A program made the translations under genes and the position numbers. 64,000 nucleotides of DNA from Roseovarius indicus. Its GTDB lineage: Bacteria; Pseudomonadota; Alphaproteobacteria; Rhodobacterales; Rhodobacteraceae. Under the pieces are notes generated by a model. It did no database searches. It was given only the letters and a program-made list of their open reading frames with translations, and was not told the DNA's origin. Position 1 is the stretch's first letter. Each line of letters opens with the position of its first letter. Shown here one piece after another: positions 35,403 to 44,018 of the stretch. The DNA lies in NCBI RefSeq assembly GCF_008728195.1, contig NZ_CP031598.1, positions 4,154,001-4,218,000 of the forward strand. Direction: 5' to 3'.

Positions 35403-36253
35403 GCCACCTCTCCCAATTCCCTCAGAACCTCGTCCAGCCCGGCACGCCAGTCCGGCGCCTTGATCCCGAAATCCGCTTCGAGGGCCGTGCAATCCAGCCG
35501 CGAATTCGCGGGCCGCTTGGCGGGCGTCGGAAACTCCGCCGTCGGGATGCCGGCCAGCGCCACATCCCGCCCGGCCCGCTCGAAGATCGCCTGCGCGAAG
35601 CCGCACCAGCTCACCGCCGGCTGCCCCCCGAAATGGTAAACGCCACCGGGCTGACCCTCGCGCATCGCCCCCGCCATCCGCCAAAGCGCATCGGCAATCG
35701 CCCGTGCCGGCGTCGGGCATCCCACCTGGTCCTCGACCACCCGCAGGCTGTCCCGCTCCGCCGACAGCCGCAGCATCGTCTTGACGAAATTGTTGCCATG
35801 CGCCGAGAACACCCATGCCGTCCGTAGGATCGCATAGGCGCCGCCGGCCGCCGCGATCTCCTGCTCGCCCCGCAACTTGCTCCGCCCATAGGCGTTGAGC
35901 GGCGCCACCTTGTCGGTCTCCCGCCACGGCACGTCGCCCGTGCCATCAAACACGTAATCCGTCGAGACATGCAGAAACGGCAGACCCTTTTCCGCCGCCG
36001 CCCGCGCCATCGCCCCCGGCGTCTCGCCATTCACCACCGTCGCCAGCGCCTCGGCATCCTCGGCCTTGTCCACCGCCGTGTAGGCCGCGGCATTGATCAC
36101 GGCCGTCGCGTCCGTTCCACGAATGACCGCCGCGCAGGCCTCCGGGTCCGACAGATCCGCCTCGTCGCGCCCAAGGCACAGCACGTCACCGCCGCCCACC
36201 CGCGCCAGCTCGGTCGCCACCTGCCCCGTCTTGCCGAACACCAGAACCGTCAT
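35399..36253 (-). CDS. rfbD: dTDP-4-dehydrorhamnose reductase
   Basis: 284 residues from ATG 36253. It is an SDR-type reductase with TVLVFGKTGQVATELA at 2-17, STDYVFDG near 101 and YGRSKLRGEQE near 125 carrying the catalytic Tyr and Lys. It reduces dTDP-4-keto-rhamnose to dTDP-L-rhamnose with NAD(P)H. The gene starts 1 base after rfbB and overlaps rfbA by 4 bases. Confidence 0.94.
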   Translation of the reverse strand: MTVLVFGKTGQVATELARVGGGDVLCLGRDEADLSDPEACAAVIRGTDATAVINAAAYTAVDKAEDAEALATVVNGETPGAMARAAAEKGLPFLHVSTDYVFDGTGDVPWRETDKVAPLNAYGRSKLRGEQEIAAAGGAYAILRTAWVFSAHGNNFVKTMLRLSAERDSLRVVEDQVGCPTPARAIADALWRMAGAMREGQPGGVYHFGGQPAVSWCGFAQAIFERAGRDVALAGIPTAEFPTPAKRPANSRLDCTALEADFGIKAPDWRAGLDEVLRELGEVA

Positions 36254-36254
36254 G

Positions 36255-37301
36255 CTACCCCGCCTTGCCCAGCCGCTCGCCCACACCCTGCCGGCCCTGC
36301 AAGGCCCGCCACCAGTCCTCGTTGTCGAGATACCACTGCACGGTAAGCTCCAGCCCCTGCTCCAGCGTCACCGACGGCCGCCAGCCCAGCTCTTCCCGTA
36401 TCCGCGTCGGGTCGATCGCATAGCGCAGATCATGCCCCGGCCGATCGGCCACGAACTCGATCAGCTCGGCATACGCACCGCCACCCTCACGCGGCCGCTT
36501 ATCATCCAATATCCCGCAGATCCGCCGCACGATCTCGATATTCTTCGCCTCGTTCTCGCCCCCGATATTGTAGGACCGGCCCAGCGCGCCCTTCTCCAAC
36601 ACCGTCAGCAACGCGTCGGCATGATCCTCGACATACAGCCAGTCGCGCACATTCTCACCCTTGCCGTAAACCGGCAACGGCTTGCCCGCCAACGCATTGA
36701 GAATGATCACCGGAATCAGCTTCTCGGGAAAATGATAGGGCCCGTAATTGTTCGAACAGTTCGACAGAACCACCGGCAACCCATAGGTCTCGTGCCACGC
36801 CCTCACAAGGTGATCCGACGCCGCCTTCGACGCCGAATAAGGCGAGCGCGGATCGTAAGGCGTCTCTTCCGTGAACTTCCCCGTCGCACCAAGCGAGCCG
36901 AACACCTCGTCGGTCGAGATATGGTGAAACCGGAACCCCTCCGGCCGCCCCTGCCCGACCCAATACTTCCGCGCCGCCTCCAGAAGCGTATAGGTCCCGG
37001 TCACGTTCGTCTCGATGAACGTCCCCGGCCCGTCGATCGACCGGTCCACATGGCTTTCCGCCGCCAGGTGCATCACCGCATCGGGGCGATGCTCGGCAAA
37101 CACCCGGTCCAGCGCCGCCGCATCGCGAATATCCGCCTCCTCGAAGGCATAAAGCGGGCTCTCGGCCACCTCCGCCACGTTCTCCAGGCACGCCGCATAG
37201 GTCAGTGCATCGAGGTTCACCACCTCATGCCCGCGCCCCGCCGCCAGCCGCACCACGGCCGACCCGATGAACCCCGCCCCGCCGGTCACCAACAGCTTCA
37301 T
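36255..37301 (-). CDS. rfbB: dTDP-glucose 4,6-dehydratase
   Basis: 348 residues, full length. The extended-SDR motifs are [13 protein letters not shown] at 7-19, [12 protein letters not shown] near 78, STDEVFG near 125 and [12 protein letters not shown] near 155 with catalytic Tyr-x3-Lys. It converts dTDP-glucose to dTDP-4-keto-6-deoxyglucose. It overlaps rfbC by 4 bases and precedes rfbD by 1 base. Confidence 0.95.
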   Translation of the reverse strand: MKLLVTGGAGFIGSAVVRLAAGRGHEVVNLDALTYAACLENVAEVAESPLYAFEEADIRDAAALDRVFAEHRPDAVMHLAAESHVDRSIDGPGTFIETNVTGTYTLLEAARKYWVGQGRPEGFRFHHISTDEVFGSLGATGKFTEETPYDPRSPYSASKAASDHLVRAWHETYGLPVVLSNCSNNYGPYHFPEKLIPVIILNALAGKPLPVYGKGENVRDWLYVEDHADALLTVLEKGALGRSYNIGGENEAKNIEIVRRICGILDDKRPREGGGAYAELIEFVADRPGHDLRYAIDPTRIREELGWRPSVTLEQGLELTVQWYLDNEDWWRALQGRQGVGERLGKAG

Positions 37302-37867
37302 GCCGCGCCCTCCCAGACGAACGGGCTGTCAAAATCCTTCAGCAGCGGCGCCTTCGCATCCTTCTCCGACAACACCGCCGCGCCGGCATCCACGCCCCAG
37401 TCGATCCCGATCTCCGGGTCGTCGAACCTGACCGCCCCGTCACATTCGGGCGCATAGTAATCGGTGCACTTGTAGATGATCTCGGTATCGGGCGCCCTTG
37501 TCGCGAACCCGTGCAGGAACCCCTCGGGAATATAAAGCTGCTTGCCGTTCTCGAAGCTCAGCTCGACCCCGACCCACCGGCCGAAGGTCGGGCTCCCCTT
37601 GCGAATATCCACGGCCACGTCGAACAGACAGCCCCGCCCGCACCGCACCAGCTTGCCCTGCGCATGCGGCGGCGACTGGAAATGCAACCCGCGCACCGTG
37701 CCCACCTTCGCCGAAAGGGAATGGTTGTCCTGCACGAACTCCGCCTCGATCCCGGCCTCGGCCAGCCGGCGCTTGTTCCAGCTCTCCGAAAAGAACCCCC
37801 GCGCATCGCCGTGCCGCTGCGGCGTAAGGACAACGACACCCCCAAGCTCCGTCTGTTTTACCTGCAT
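37298..37867 (-). CDS. rfbC: dTDP-4-dehydrorhamnose 3,5-epimerase
   Basis: 189 residues from ATG 37867, with AGGA 5 bases upstream. The cupin fold shows [13 protein letters not shown] near 16, [18 protein letters not shown] near 56 and [11 protein letters not shown] near 117; the catalytic His and Tyr are in these segments. It is first in the rfb-ugd-GT operon, so the promoter lies in 37868-38034. The frame could extend to 37903 but without a ribosome site. Confidence 0.94.
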   Translation of the reverse strand: MQVKQTELGGVVVLTPQRHGDARGFFSESWNKRRLAEAGIEAEFVQDNHSLSAKVGTVRGLHFQSPPHAQGKLVRCGRGCLFDVAVDIRKGSPTFGRWVGVELSFENGKQLYIPEGFLHGFATRAPDTEIIYKCTDYYAPECDGAVRFDDPEIGIDWGVDAGAAVLSEKDAKAPLLKDFDSPFVWEGAA

Positions 37868-38034
37868 TTTAGGTCCTGTTTTCGCCCCCTTACGGCTTAC
37901 CAAGCCGCACGTCGCCTGTCACCCGCAAACGGGGACCCAAATGCCGCTTCATCTGCCTGCGCCCCTGCCAATTGAAGGCAGACCCGACGCTCAAAACGCC
38001 CCAATCTGTCCGGCAGGTGCTGACGTCAGACAAG

Positions 38035-39255
38035 TCAGGAGCGAGCTGTCAGAGCATTCACGCCTTGGATGTGCTCAACAATCTCACGATCACTGAGAAA
38101 TCGAGACGCCGTCTGCTCGGCACCCTTTCTCAGGCCGTCTATCATCTTTTCGTTCGGCTGGATCGCCGGAATCTCCTGCCCCGTCCTCCGCCCTTTTGCG
38201 GCTTTTTTCTCGACTTCGCCTCGAAGCACCTCAATCCAGGTGTCCGAAATGTTCCGATAGAACGAAAAGTAGGAATACGCGCCGATCACGCCGGGCCAGC
38301 CAAGTGTCGAAAAGCTATCGAGAATGTACTGGATGTCCTCATCCGACCAAGGCGCGGGAACGGCACGCGTGTCGGGCGGCTTTCCCTCAAAGGACTCTCC
38401 CAGCGTTGCGGTGAGATACTCGACCTCGGCGGAGATGTCATCGGCGATGGCGTCGTATTCTCCATTCGTGAGCAGGAACTTTCCGCCGCCCTTGATGTAT
38501 CTGAGTTCGCGAATGTCATTCACCGATCTCACGTTTGCGCCGGCCGTTGTTTCAGGGGATTTCGGGAATACCGTATTGATGTGCCCCATGATCCGTGTCG
38601 CATTGTCGCTGAGGCTTTCGTTTCGCGACCCGGAATTCGGCTGCGACAGACCCGATTGCGAAGCGCCGATATGCTTGAGAAGCTCCAGTGCGACGTCGTT
38701 TTCCTGTTGCCTGATTGCGTTGTAGCTCAAGACCCTGACCTCGCCGAACGTTCGCGACAACTTCTTGTGATGCCCGACGACGGATCGCCTCGATACGAGG
38801 AGAGGCCTTTCCCGTTTCACACTCTGCTGGATGTGGCTCACGGTGTATTCATACGGGTCCCTGACCAGGCATATGGGTATGATCCGCTTTTTCGTCCGCC
38901 TGAGGAATTCCTTGACGTCCTTCAGCGCGTCTTTCGACAGCGAGGGTATGCCCTCTCCTGAGAAAATCAGATCTCCATCAAAATCAATGGATTGGCTGAG
39001 CTGATCAATGAAGTGTTCTTTGTCTTCGAGGCTGTTTCGGCCCTGCCTCGCAAGGGCGGCGTGAGTCGCGGGGTCTTCGGTGAACGCTGCGAAGAAGGCG
39101 GTGGAGTGTCCAAGGGTTTCCTTGCCTCTTCGATCCACGATTTTCGGGTAGCGCAGCCCCCTGCTTTCCAGGATGTCTCTATTCTTGCTGAGAAAGGCCT
39201 GCGTGTATGTACTGCCTGTCTTCGGGAAGCCTAGGTGCAGAAAAATTTTTGGCAT
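38035..39255 (-). CDS. Sulfotransferase family protein
   Basis: 406 residues from ATG 39255; an in-frame start at 39339 is possible but has no better support. The 5'-phosphosulfate loop is HLGFPKTGSTYTQAFLS near 6-22 and the 3'-phosphate motif is CLVRDPYEYTVSHIQ near 133. Codon use is visibly less GC-biased than in the rfb genes just downstream, which suggests separate acquisition. It reads toward rfbC with a 167-base gap, so it may or may not share that transcript. A third sulfotransferase in this cluster fits a sulfated polymer. Confidence 0.82.
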   Translation of the reverse strand: MPKIFLHLGFPKTGSTYTQAFLSKNRDILESRGLRYPKIVDRRGKETLGHSTAFFAAFTEDPATHAALARQGRNSLEDKEHFIDQLSQSIDFDGDLIFSGEGIPSLSKDALKDVKEFLRRTKKRIIPICLVRDPYEYTVSHIQQSVKRERPLLVSRRSVVGHHKKLSRTFGEVRVLSYNAIRQQENDVALELLKHIGASQSGLSQPNSGSRNESLSDNATRIMGHINTVFPKSPETTAGANVRSVNDIRELRYIKGGGKFLLTNGEYDAIADDISAEVEYLTATLGESFEGKPPDTRAVPAPWSDEDIQYILDSFSTLGWPGVIGAYSYFSFYRNISDTWIEVLRGEVEKKAAKGRRTGQEIPAIQPNEKMIDGLRKGAEQTASRFLSDREIVEHIQGVNALTARS

Positions 39256-40110
39256 TATGGCAACTTTCTCGAGGCACGCTTCGCGACCTTGGCGAAGGCT
39301 TCCTTTGACGTGGTAATGAGCGGGCGCCCCACAAGGCAATGATTATGCGTGGCGTTTCGTCCCATAGTGATGGCAAATTATGGATATTCAACCGGATTGC
39401 AACCCAACCGGTTTTGTTGCGAAAGCCTGCTCCACGAGACCTTGACGGCCATGGCTGAGACGGCCCGTCGATGGCGGCCGGGACGAGATTCCGGCAGGGA
39501 CCACGCGGAGGCCGAAGCCCGAGCGACCGCCCCCTATCCGGACCTTCGAAGATCTCCGGGCCAGAGGTCATGACCGCGGCCGGAACAAGCGCCCCCTTGG
39601 GGCGCACGACGGGTGAGCATGTGCGACATGGCCGGGAACAGACCATGAAAGACGGCCTTCAGGAAGGCGCCCCCGGACGCGAACAAGCAATCCCTTCCAC
39701 TGCCATCCGGTTCATGGCGAAAAGCGCGTTTCGGGCTGGTCGATCGATGCCCGGACTTCGAGAATGCAGTCAGCTTCCAGAATGCAACACGTCAAAAGCC
39801 GACATTCCACCAAGAAGGTTGAAAGGGCCTGACCCATTGAGGAAGACCTTGCGCCTTGTCACGACAACAGCGCCTGCCGCCGTGCGTGAGCCCTGCAACC
39901 CGCATTCCAGCAAACGGGGGGGGAAGAGTTCATCCCTGAGGGCATTCACCCGAAACCGGCGCGACCCGCCATTGTCCTCTGGGCGCGGAACTGAGGCAAA
40001 ACGCTCAAGCGCTGATCATCCCTACATCGAAGAGACTGCGGGGGCTAGAATGTGGAAACACCCTTGCCCTTGTCCTCTCAGCCATTCGATTCAATTGGCA
40101 AATTTTTTTA
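39256..40110. other. Gene-poor stretch between sulfotransferase and mobile element
   Basis: About 850 bases with no convincing gene on either strand. Open frames exist but are rich in Arg, Pro and Ser, lack ribosome sites and show no family motif. The composition falls toward the right end, where AT-rich sequence begins near 40070. It may be decayed DNA from earlier insertions next to the tRNA-Ser island. I see no terminal repeats or transposase pieces. Confidence 0.5.
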
Positions 40111-40124
40111 TGGCGGAGACGAAG
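40111..40124. repeat. Distal attachment site
   Basis: TGGCGGAGACGAAG, identical to the tRNA-Ser 3' end at 46617-46630. The bases on both sides differ from the tRNA copy, so the match is exactly 14 bases. This is the expected product of site-specific integration into the tRNA gene. Confidence 0.85.
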
Positions 40125-40230
40125 TCCGCCCAACTTTTCACCCAAGACTCTGATTCATTTCAATTTTGTTTACGCCATCTATCATCGACCCCACATCCCC
40201 ACCCACAAAGAGCGTGTCACATGGCTCAAC

Positions 40231-41307
40231 TCAGTTGATGATACGCAACCTTGGCCGCTCTTCAGAGCCTTCATTGAACGGATAGAAACGGTCAAACTCA
40301 TTTTCATGGAGATTGGAGAGCCTGACCAAATCCTTCTTCTCGAAGCCAAGATCCTTGATCTGAGTCTTGATTATTGTTGGCAGAACGGAGGCTGGATCGT
40401 GCTCAAAATCGAGGCTTGCTGGCTCTCTTGTCTTCCATCCACGAGAACTGATCTGGGTCCAGAGATACTTTGCCTGATTCTTGGAGACGATCCCTTCGCG
40501 TTGCGCCGCGTAAAGGATGCCCTGCATGGACATCTTCCATTCCGGCTTCAAAGCGGCCAGCAGTGCCAAGGACAATTTTCGCCCCCTGAATGCCTCCCGC
40601 AACTCCTTTCGCGGAAACAGGAATACAGACGCAAACTCGTTGGCCTCTTTTTCCATCTCTGGTGTCGGGAACTGGTGCATGACGAGGTGTCCCAACTCGT
40701 GCGCGAGCGTGAACCTCACACGATCCGCAGGGTGATTGGGATTCAGCAGGACAAGCGGCGCCTGACCCGGAGCGGCAAATGTCACACCGCTGACCCCGGC
40801 GCCATGAAAGTCGGAATAACCCACAACGACTCCCGCTCGCTCCATTATCCTGGTCAGGTTACCGATAGGTCCATTTGGCATTTTCCAGTGGAGTCGAACC
40901 ATGTCCGCAATATCAGAGGGAGATTCATACATCTCCACATCAAGTCGCGGCAGCTCCATAGCCCGATTAAGCTCGACGTTTTCCAAGAATTTCCGGAGGT
41001 GAAACAACCTCAGATTCAATTCTGCAGTGATCATCTCGACATCTCTGGCCGTAACCTGTGAATTGCCCCTGAGCATTGTATGCACGCTGACTGGCGGTCC
41101 ATACACTGTGTCAGTAATATCGAAGAACTCTACAGGTAGATCGAAAGAAGCGGCGGCTCTCGCGACGGTCTGGTCATCAACCTCAACGATGTCGTTTTCC
41201 ATCCGCGAATAGACTGCTTGTGCCACGCCGAGTTTCTCAGCAGATTTGATCTGCGTGAATCCCCGAAGATGCCGAGCCAGCCTCAGCAAGGTTCCTCTTG
41301 TCGCCAT
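40231..41307 (-). CDS. XRE-family HTH protein with ImmA/IrrE metallopeptidase domain
   Basis: 358 residues. Residues 5-65 are a Cro/CI-type helix-turn-helix (LARHLRGFTQIKSAEKLGVAQAVYS in two parts). Residues 130-270 are the COG2856/DUF955 peptidase with HELGH at 203-207, the zinc motif that is intact. ImmA/IrrE proteins cleave repressors in mobile elements and stress responses. Here the DNA-binding and protease domains are on one chain, so it may sense a signal and cleave a partner or itself. It starts 6 bases after the gene at 41314-41946 and is very likely co-translated with it. Confidence 0.9.
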   Translation of the reverse strand: MATRGTLLRLARHLRGFTQIKSAEKLGVAQAVYSRMENDIVEVDDQTVARAAASFDLPVEFFDITDTVYGPPVSVHTMLRGNSQVTARDVEMITAELNLRLFHLRKFLENVELNRAMELPRLDVEMYESPSDIADMVRLHWKMPNGPIGNLTRIMERAGVVVGYSDFHGAGVSGVTFAAPGQAPLVLLNPNHPADRVRFTLAHELGHLVMHQFPTPEMEKEANEFASVFLFPRKELREAFRGRKLSLALLAALKPEWKMSMQGILYAAQREGIVSKNQAKYLWTQISSRGWKTREPASLDFEHDPASVLPTIIKTQIKDLGFEKKDLVRLSNLHENEFDRFYPFNEGSEERPRLRIIN

Positions 41308-41313
41308 GTTGAA

Positions 41314-41946
41314 TCACTCTTGGTCTTGCTTGTTCTGACCGGCGTCCTGACCCCCTTTGCGCGGTTTGACAAGCGGTTCCTCATCGTCGGTGGTGGAGTC
41401 GATGGTCGCGCCAAAGAGCGGCACGATGGCCTCGTCCTCAGCCAGCAGATCATCAATTTCATAGTGCCAGAGAAGCCGGTCACCATCCCTCGCAACAACG
41501 AGGATGCTTTCGATCCGGTCACCAACTTCGGAGGCCGCATACAGGACCTCAACCTTTTCGGCCTCCGGCGGCAAACCCGGCAGAGTGCCTTGCGGGTTCA
41601 CAAAATCGAGCACGGCTTGTGTTTTCAGATTACGCCCAAGATTGTTCTCATCGCCCTTTTTGAAGCGGAGGAGGACCTCCTCAGAGAAGCAAAACTTCAC
41701 CGTTTGGCTTTCTTCCACGATGCGAACGCCGGGTTCGTCGGAGAAGATGCGCATGGCGTTTCGGACAACAGCATCGAAGATATCGTTCGCTTCAGTCCTG
41801 GCATAAAGCACAGAGCCGAAGCCCTGTTTCGCTCGGAACATCTGCACCTGCCGCCACTCGCTGTAGCCAAGTTCGACCGCTTCCCGAATTTTCGGGTGGT
41901 GCTGCTCTAACGCCTGACGGACGCGGTCTTGATCGGTTTGGGTCAT
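41314..41946 (-). CDS. Unknown protein partnered with XRE-ImmA
   Basis: 210 residues from ATG 41946; a TTG at 42015 is also in frame and would add 23 residues. No signal or membrane segment. The N-terminus (EAVELGYSEWRQVQMFRAKQ) is helical; the middle has alternating beta strands (VEVLYAASEVGDRIESILVVARDG); the C-terminus is acidic then basic. I recognise no family. The 6-base gap to the XRE-ImmA gene makes it the likely substrate, antitoxin or effector of that protein (inference). Confidence 0.75.
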   Translation of the reverse strand: MTQTDQDRVRQALEQHHPKIREAVELGYSEWRQVQMFRAKQGFGSVLYARTEANDIFDAVVRNAMRIFSDEPGVRIVEESQTVKFCFSEEVLLRFKKGDENNLGRNLKTQAVLDFVNPQGTLPGLPPEAEKVEVLYAASEVGDRIESILVVARDGDRLLWHYEIDDLLAEDEAIVPLFGATIDSTTDDEEPLVKPRKGGQDAGQNKQDQE

Positions 41947-42130
41947 TATTTTGCCTGTGGTCGCCTGATGCTCGTTGTTTGAGACATCAATGCCATATTG
42001 CTTTTCCTTTTTCAAGGAATTTATTCAGGTGTTATTCAAAACCTATCCGGGGAGACCGGAACTCGCACGCTGCACGTGCTACCCAGCTACCCGTCCGCAA
42101 AAGCCCCGCCGATCTGGCAGGGCCTTCAAA

Positions 42131-43630
42131 TCACAGAACCGAGGAAATATCCGGATGAACCCGAAAGGCTTCATTCCGCTTGGAGCCATCCACTACCGTC
42201 CCCGGCGGCAGCATCTCGATCCATCGGTGCGCAACCAGCGTTTGCATAGCATCTTGCCTGTCGCCTTTCTTCCGAAACATCGGTGGGGCGAACTGCGATA
42301 CATCTTTGTCGTGACCACACCCCCCGGCGCCATATTTGCTTGCCATCCACGCGCCGAGCAGCCCAGCCTCGCAGTTATTCCTCTCAGATCTACCGAGCTT
42401 CAGCAGTGCCGAAAACTGAGTAAGGTAGAAGCGCATGAGGTCGCAGGCAGACCGGGCCGCAGGCTCGGTGACTTCAGTGGCTTCGATGTCATCGAACAAG
42501 GTGACGATGGCAGCAATTCGGGTCGCATTCTCGATCGAGCGGCTGGCGAAGCCACGAATTTTCTCAAAACGACCGCCATCACCGAGGTCAGCTTCAACAC
42601 TATTGTAGAAACCGATCAAAACCGACCGAGCTTCCGTCGACAAGGGAAGCACCGCGCTGTCGGGCGCGAACGGGTCGTCAGACGGTAAGCACAGGCCCTG
42701 CCGTGAATGGAGATCTTGAAGCGTCTCAAGTGAACTTTCAGCGAAGCGTCGAATGGCCATACGCGCTTCGTGATTGATATCCTGAAAGAAGCGCGCGCCC
42801 ATCGTTGACCGTGGGAAGCAGGGTAGCACACGAGGAAGAATCCCCTGCTCGACCATCTCCCTGTCGCCGTAAACCTGGCCGATCAGATAAGGCTGAAACA
42901 TAAGAGACATTGTTAACGGCACGCCCGCCACGCTGGTATCACGACCATGTGCCCGAGGACGCTTGATGTCGCTGCCACTCCATATTTGCGAAAGACCGGC
43001 AATAGTCTTTTGGCGTTGATCGCGGCTCATAGAATGCCCGCCGAAGAAACCAGCGGCATCATCGTTCGAGAGACAAGCGACGCCCGGCCCACGGACCATC
43101 ACGCCCAGAAGACCCTCATAGGTAGGATCGCTCACGACGATTTCGGATACTTCGTCGTCCGCGTCATCAGAGTTGGCGCCCTCCTGTTCGAGAGCGCGCC
43201 GGTCTTGGATCGACCTTTGCAACTCCCTCTCGAACGCCTTGATACCCATCTGGGCATCGCTATCCACGGCAGTCTTACGTTCGCCGCTCTGGGCGATTGT
43301 GATGAGGTAGAGCGCCATCGGAGTCGCATTGCCGTGGATCGCCTCAACTTTTCCCCATCTGCTCACCGCTGTGCTCATTGCACAAAGGACAGCCTGTCCG
43401 CATAACCCCTTTGGCGCCTGCGAGCTTTCGTGTAGCGCCACAGCGGCTTCACAGCCTTTTTGCCCCAAAGATTCGAGCGGGAAGTCATCGCTGACACCGG
43501 ATGCGGTGCCCAATGCGACTGGCGGCGCAGAAAAACCTGCCTTTGTTCCGCAAGGGGCGACAGTTTCCTCTGACTCCACAAGAGGATCGAGACTTGGTAA
43601 TAAGTCGTTAATTTTCAGCATCTTGCTCAT
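42131..43630 (-). CDS. DUF3987 domain protein
   Basis: 499 residues from ATG 43630, with AAAGGA upstream. It has the DUF3987 arrangement: a variant nucleotide-binding loop AQSGERKTAVD near 113-123, DPTYEGLLGVM near 172 and DEAAGFF-like LSNDDAAGFFGG near 190. These proteins occur on plasmids, prophages and integrated elements and are related to replicative helicase or primase accessory ATPases; their role is not proved. It is downstream of the small gene 43686-43943 and may act in replication or maintenance of the excised element. Confidence 0.82.
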   Translation of the reverse strand: MSKMLKINDLLPSLDPLVESEETVAPCGTKAGFSAPPVALGTASGVSDDFPLESLGQKGCEAAVALHESSQAPKGLCGQAVLCAMSTAVSRWGKVEAIHGNATPMALYLITIAQSGERKTAVDSDAQMGIKAFERELQRSIQDRRALEQEGANSDDADDEVSEIVVSDPTYEGLLGVMVRGPGVACLSNDDAAGFFGGHSMSRDQRQKTIAGLSQIWSGSDIKRPRAHGRDTSVAGVPLTMSLMFQPYLIGQVYGDREMVEQGILPRVLPCFPRSTMGARFFQDINHEARMAIRRFAESSLETLQDLHSRQGLCLPSDDPFAPDSAVLPLSTEARSVLIGFYNSVEADLGDGGRFEKIRGFASRSIENATRIAAIVTLFDDIEATEVTEPAARSACDLMRFYLTQFSALLKLGRSERNNCEAGLLGAWMASKYGAGGCGHDKDVSQFAPPMFRKKGDRQDAMQTLVAHRWIEMLPPGTVVDGSKRNEAFRVHPDISSVL

Positions 43631-43685
43631 ACCTTTTCCTTTCGTTTCTCGGTATGAACTGGATGTAGGTTCGTGATCTGTTCTC

Positions 43686-43943
43686 TCAGAAACAAACAGA
43701 TTGTTTCCGATTTCTCGCTTTTCCCCCAGACGCTTCAACACCAGACGGTTCACTGTCGTTGCCTGAGCGCAACTGCAGCAACTCACCCTCGAAGAAGTCC
43801 ACTGTTGTGCCAACCAGACGTAGCTTGGACACCACGGGAACGTCTCCAGCAGTGGAGTCCAGAAGACGAAATCTGCTGCAATGCTGAATAATCAATGCGG
43901 CGATCCGCATCTTCGACTTGTCCATTTCCGAGAGCTCATCCAC
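43686..43943 (-). CDS. Small hypothetical protein of mobile element
   Basis: 85 residues, starting MDELSEMDKSKMRIAALII. The first half is hydrophobic-basic, the end is low complexity. It ends 55 bases before the DUF3987 start and begins 75 bases from the relaxase start across a divergent spacer that holds a 22-base palindrome. That position suits a small regulator, but there is no helix-turn-helix I can name. Coding status is only moderately supported. Confidence 0.45.
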   Translation of the reverse strand: MDELSEMDKSKMRIAALIIQHCSRFRLLDSTAGDVPVVSKLRLVGTTVDFFEGELLQLRSGNDSEPSGVEASGGKARNRKQSVCF

Positions 43944-43975
43944 TTCCCTATGTCCCGTTTTGTAAGGCGCACAAC

Positions 43976-43997
43976 GGATAAAATAGTCATTTTATCC
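43976..43997. promoter_or_regulatory. Perfect palindrome in divergent promoter
   Basis: GGATAAAAT-AGTC-ATTTTATCC, a perfect 9-base inverted repeat with a 4-base centre. It lies between the small gene (start 43943, minus) and the relaxase (start 44019, plus), where both promoters must be. It is a strong candidate operator for a dimeric regulator such as the element's XRE protein (inference). Confidence 0.6.
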
Positions 43998-44018
43998 ACA
44001 CCCCAAAAACGGCAAGCA

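Noticed and set aside
39471..40238. A 255-residue frame in the gene-poor stretch
   Set aside because: Low-complexity, no ribosome site, no family pattern; its end overlaps the attachment site.
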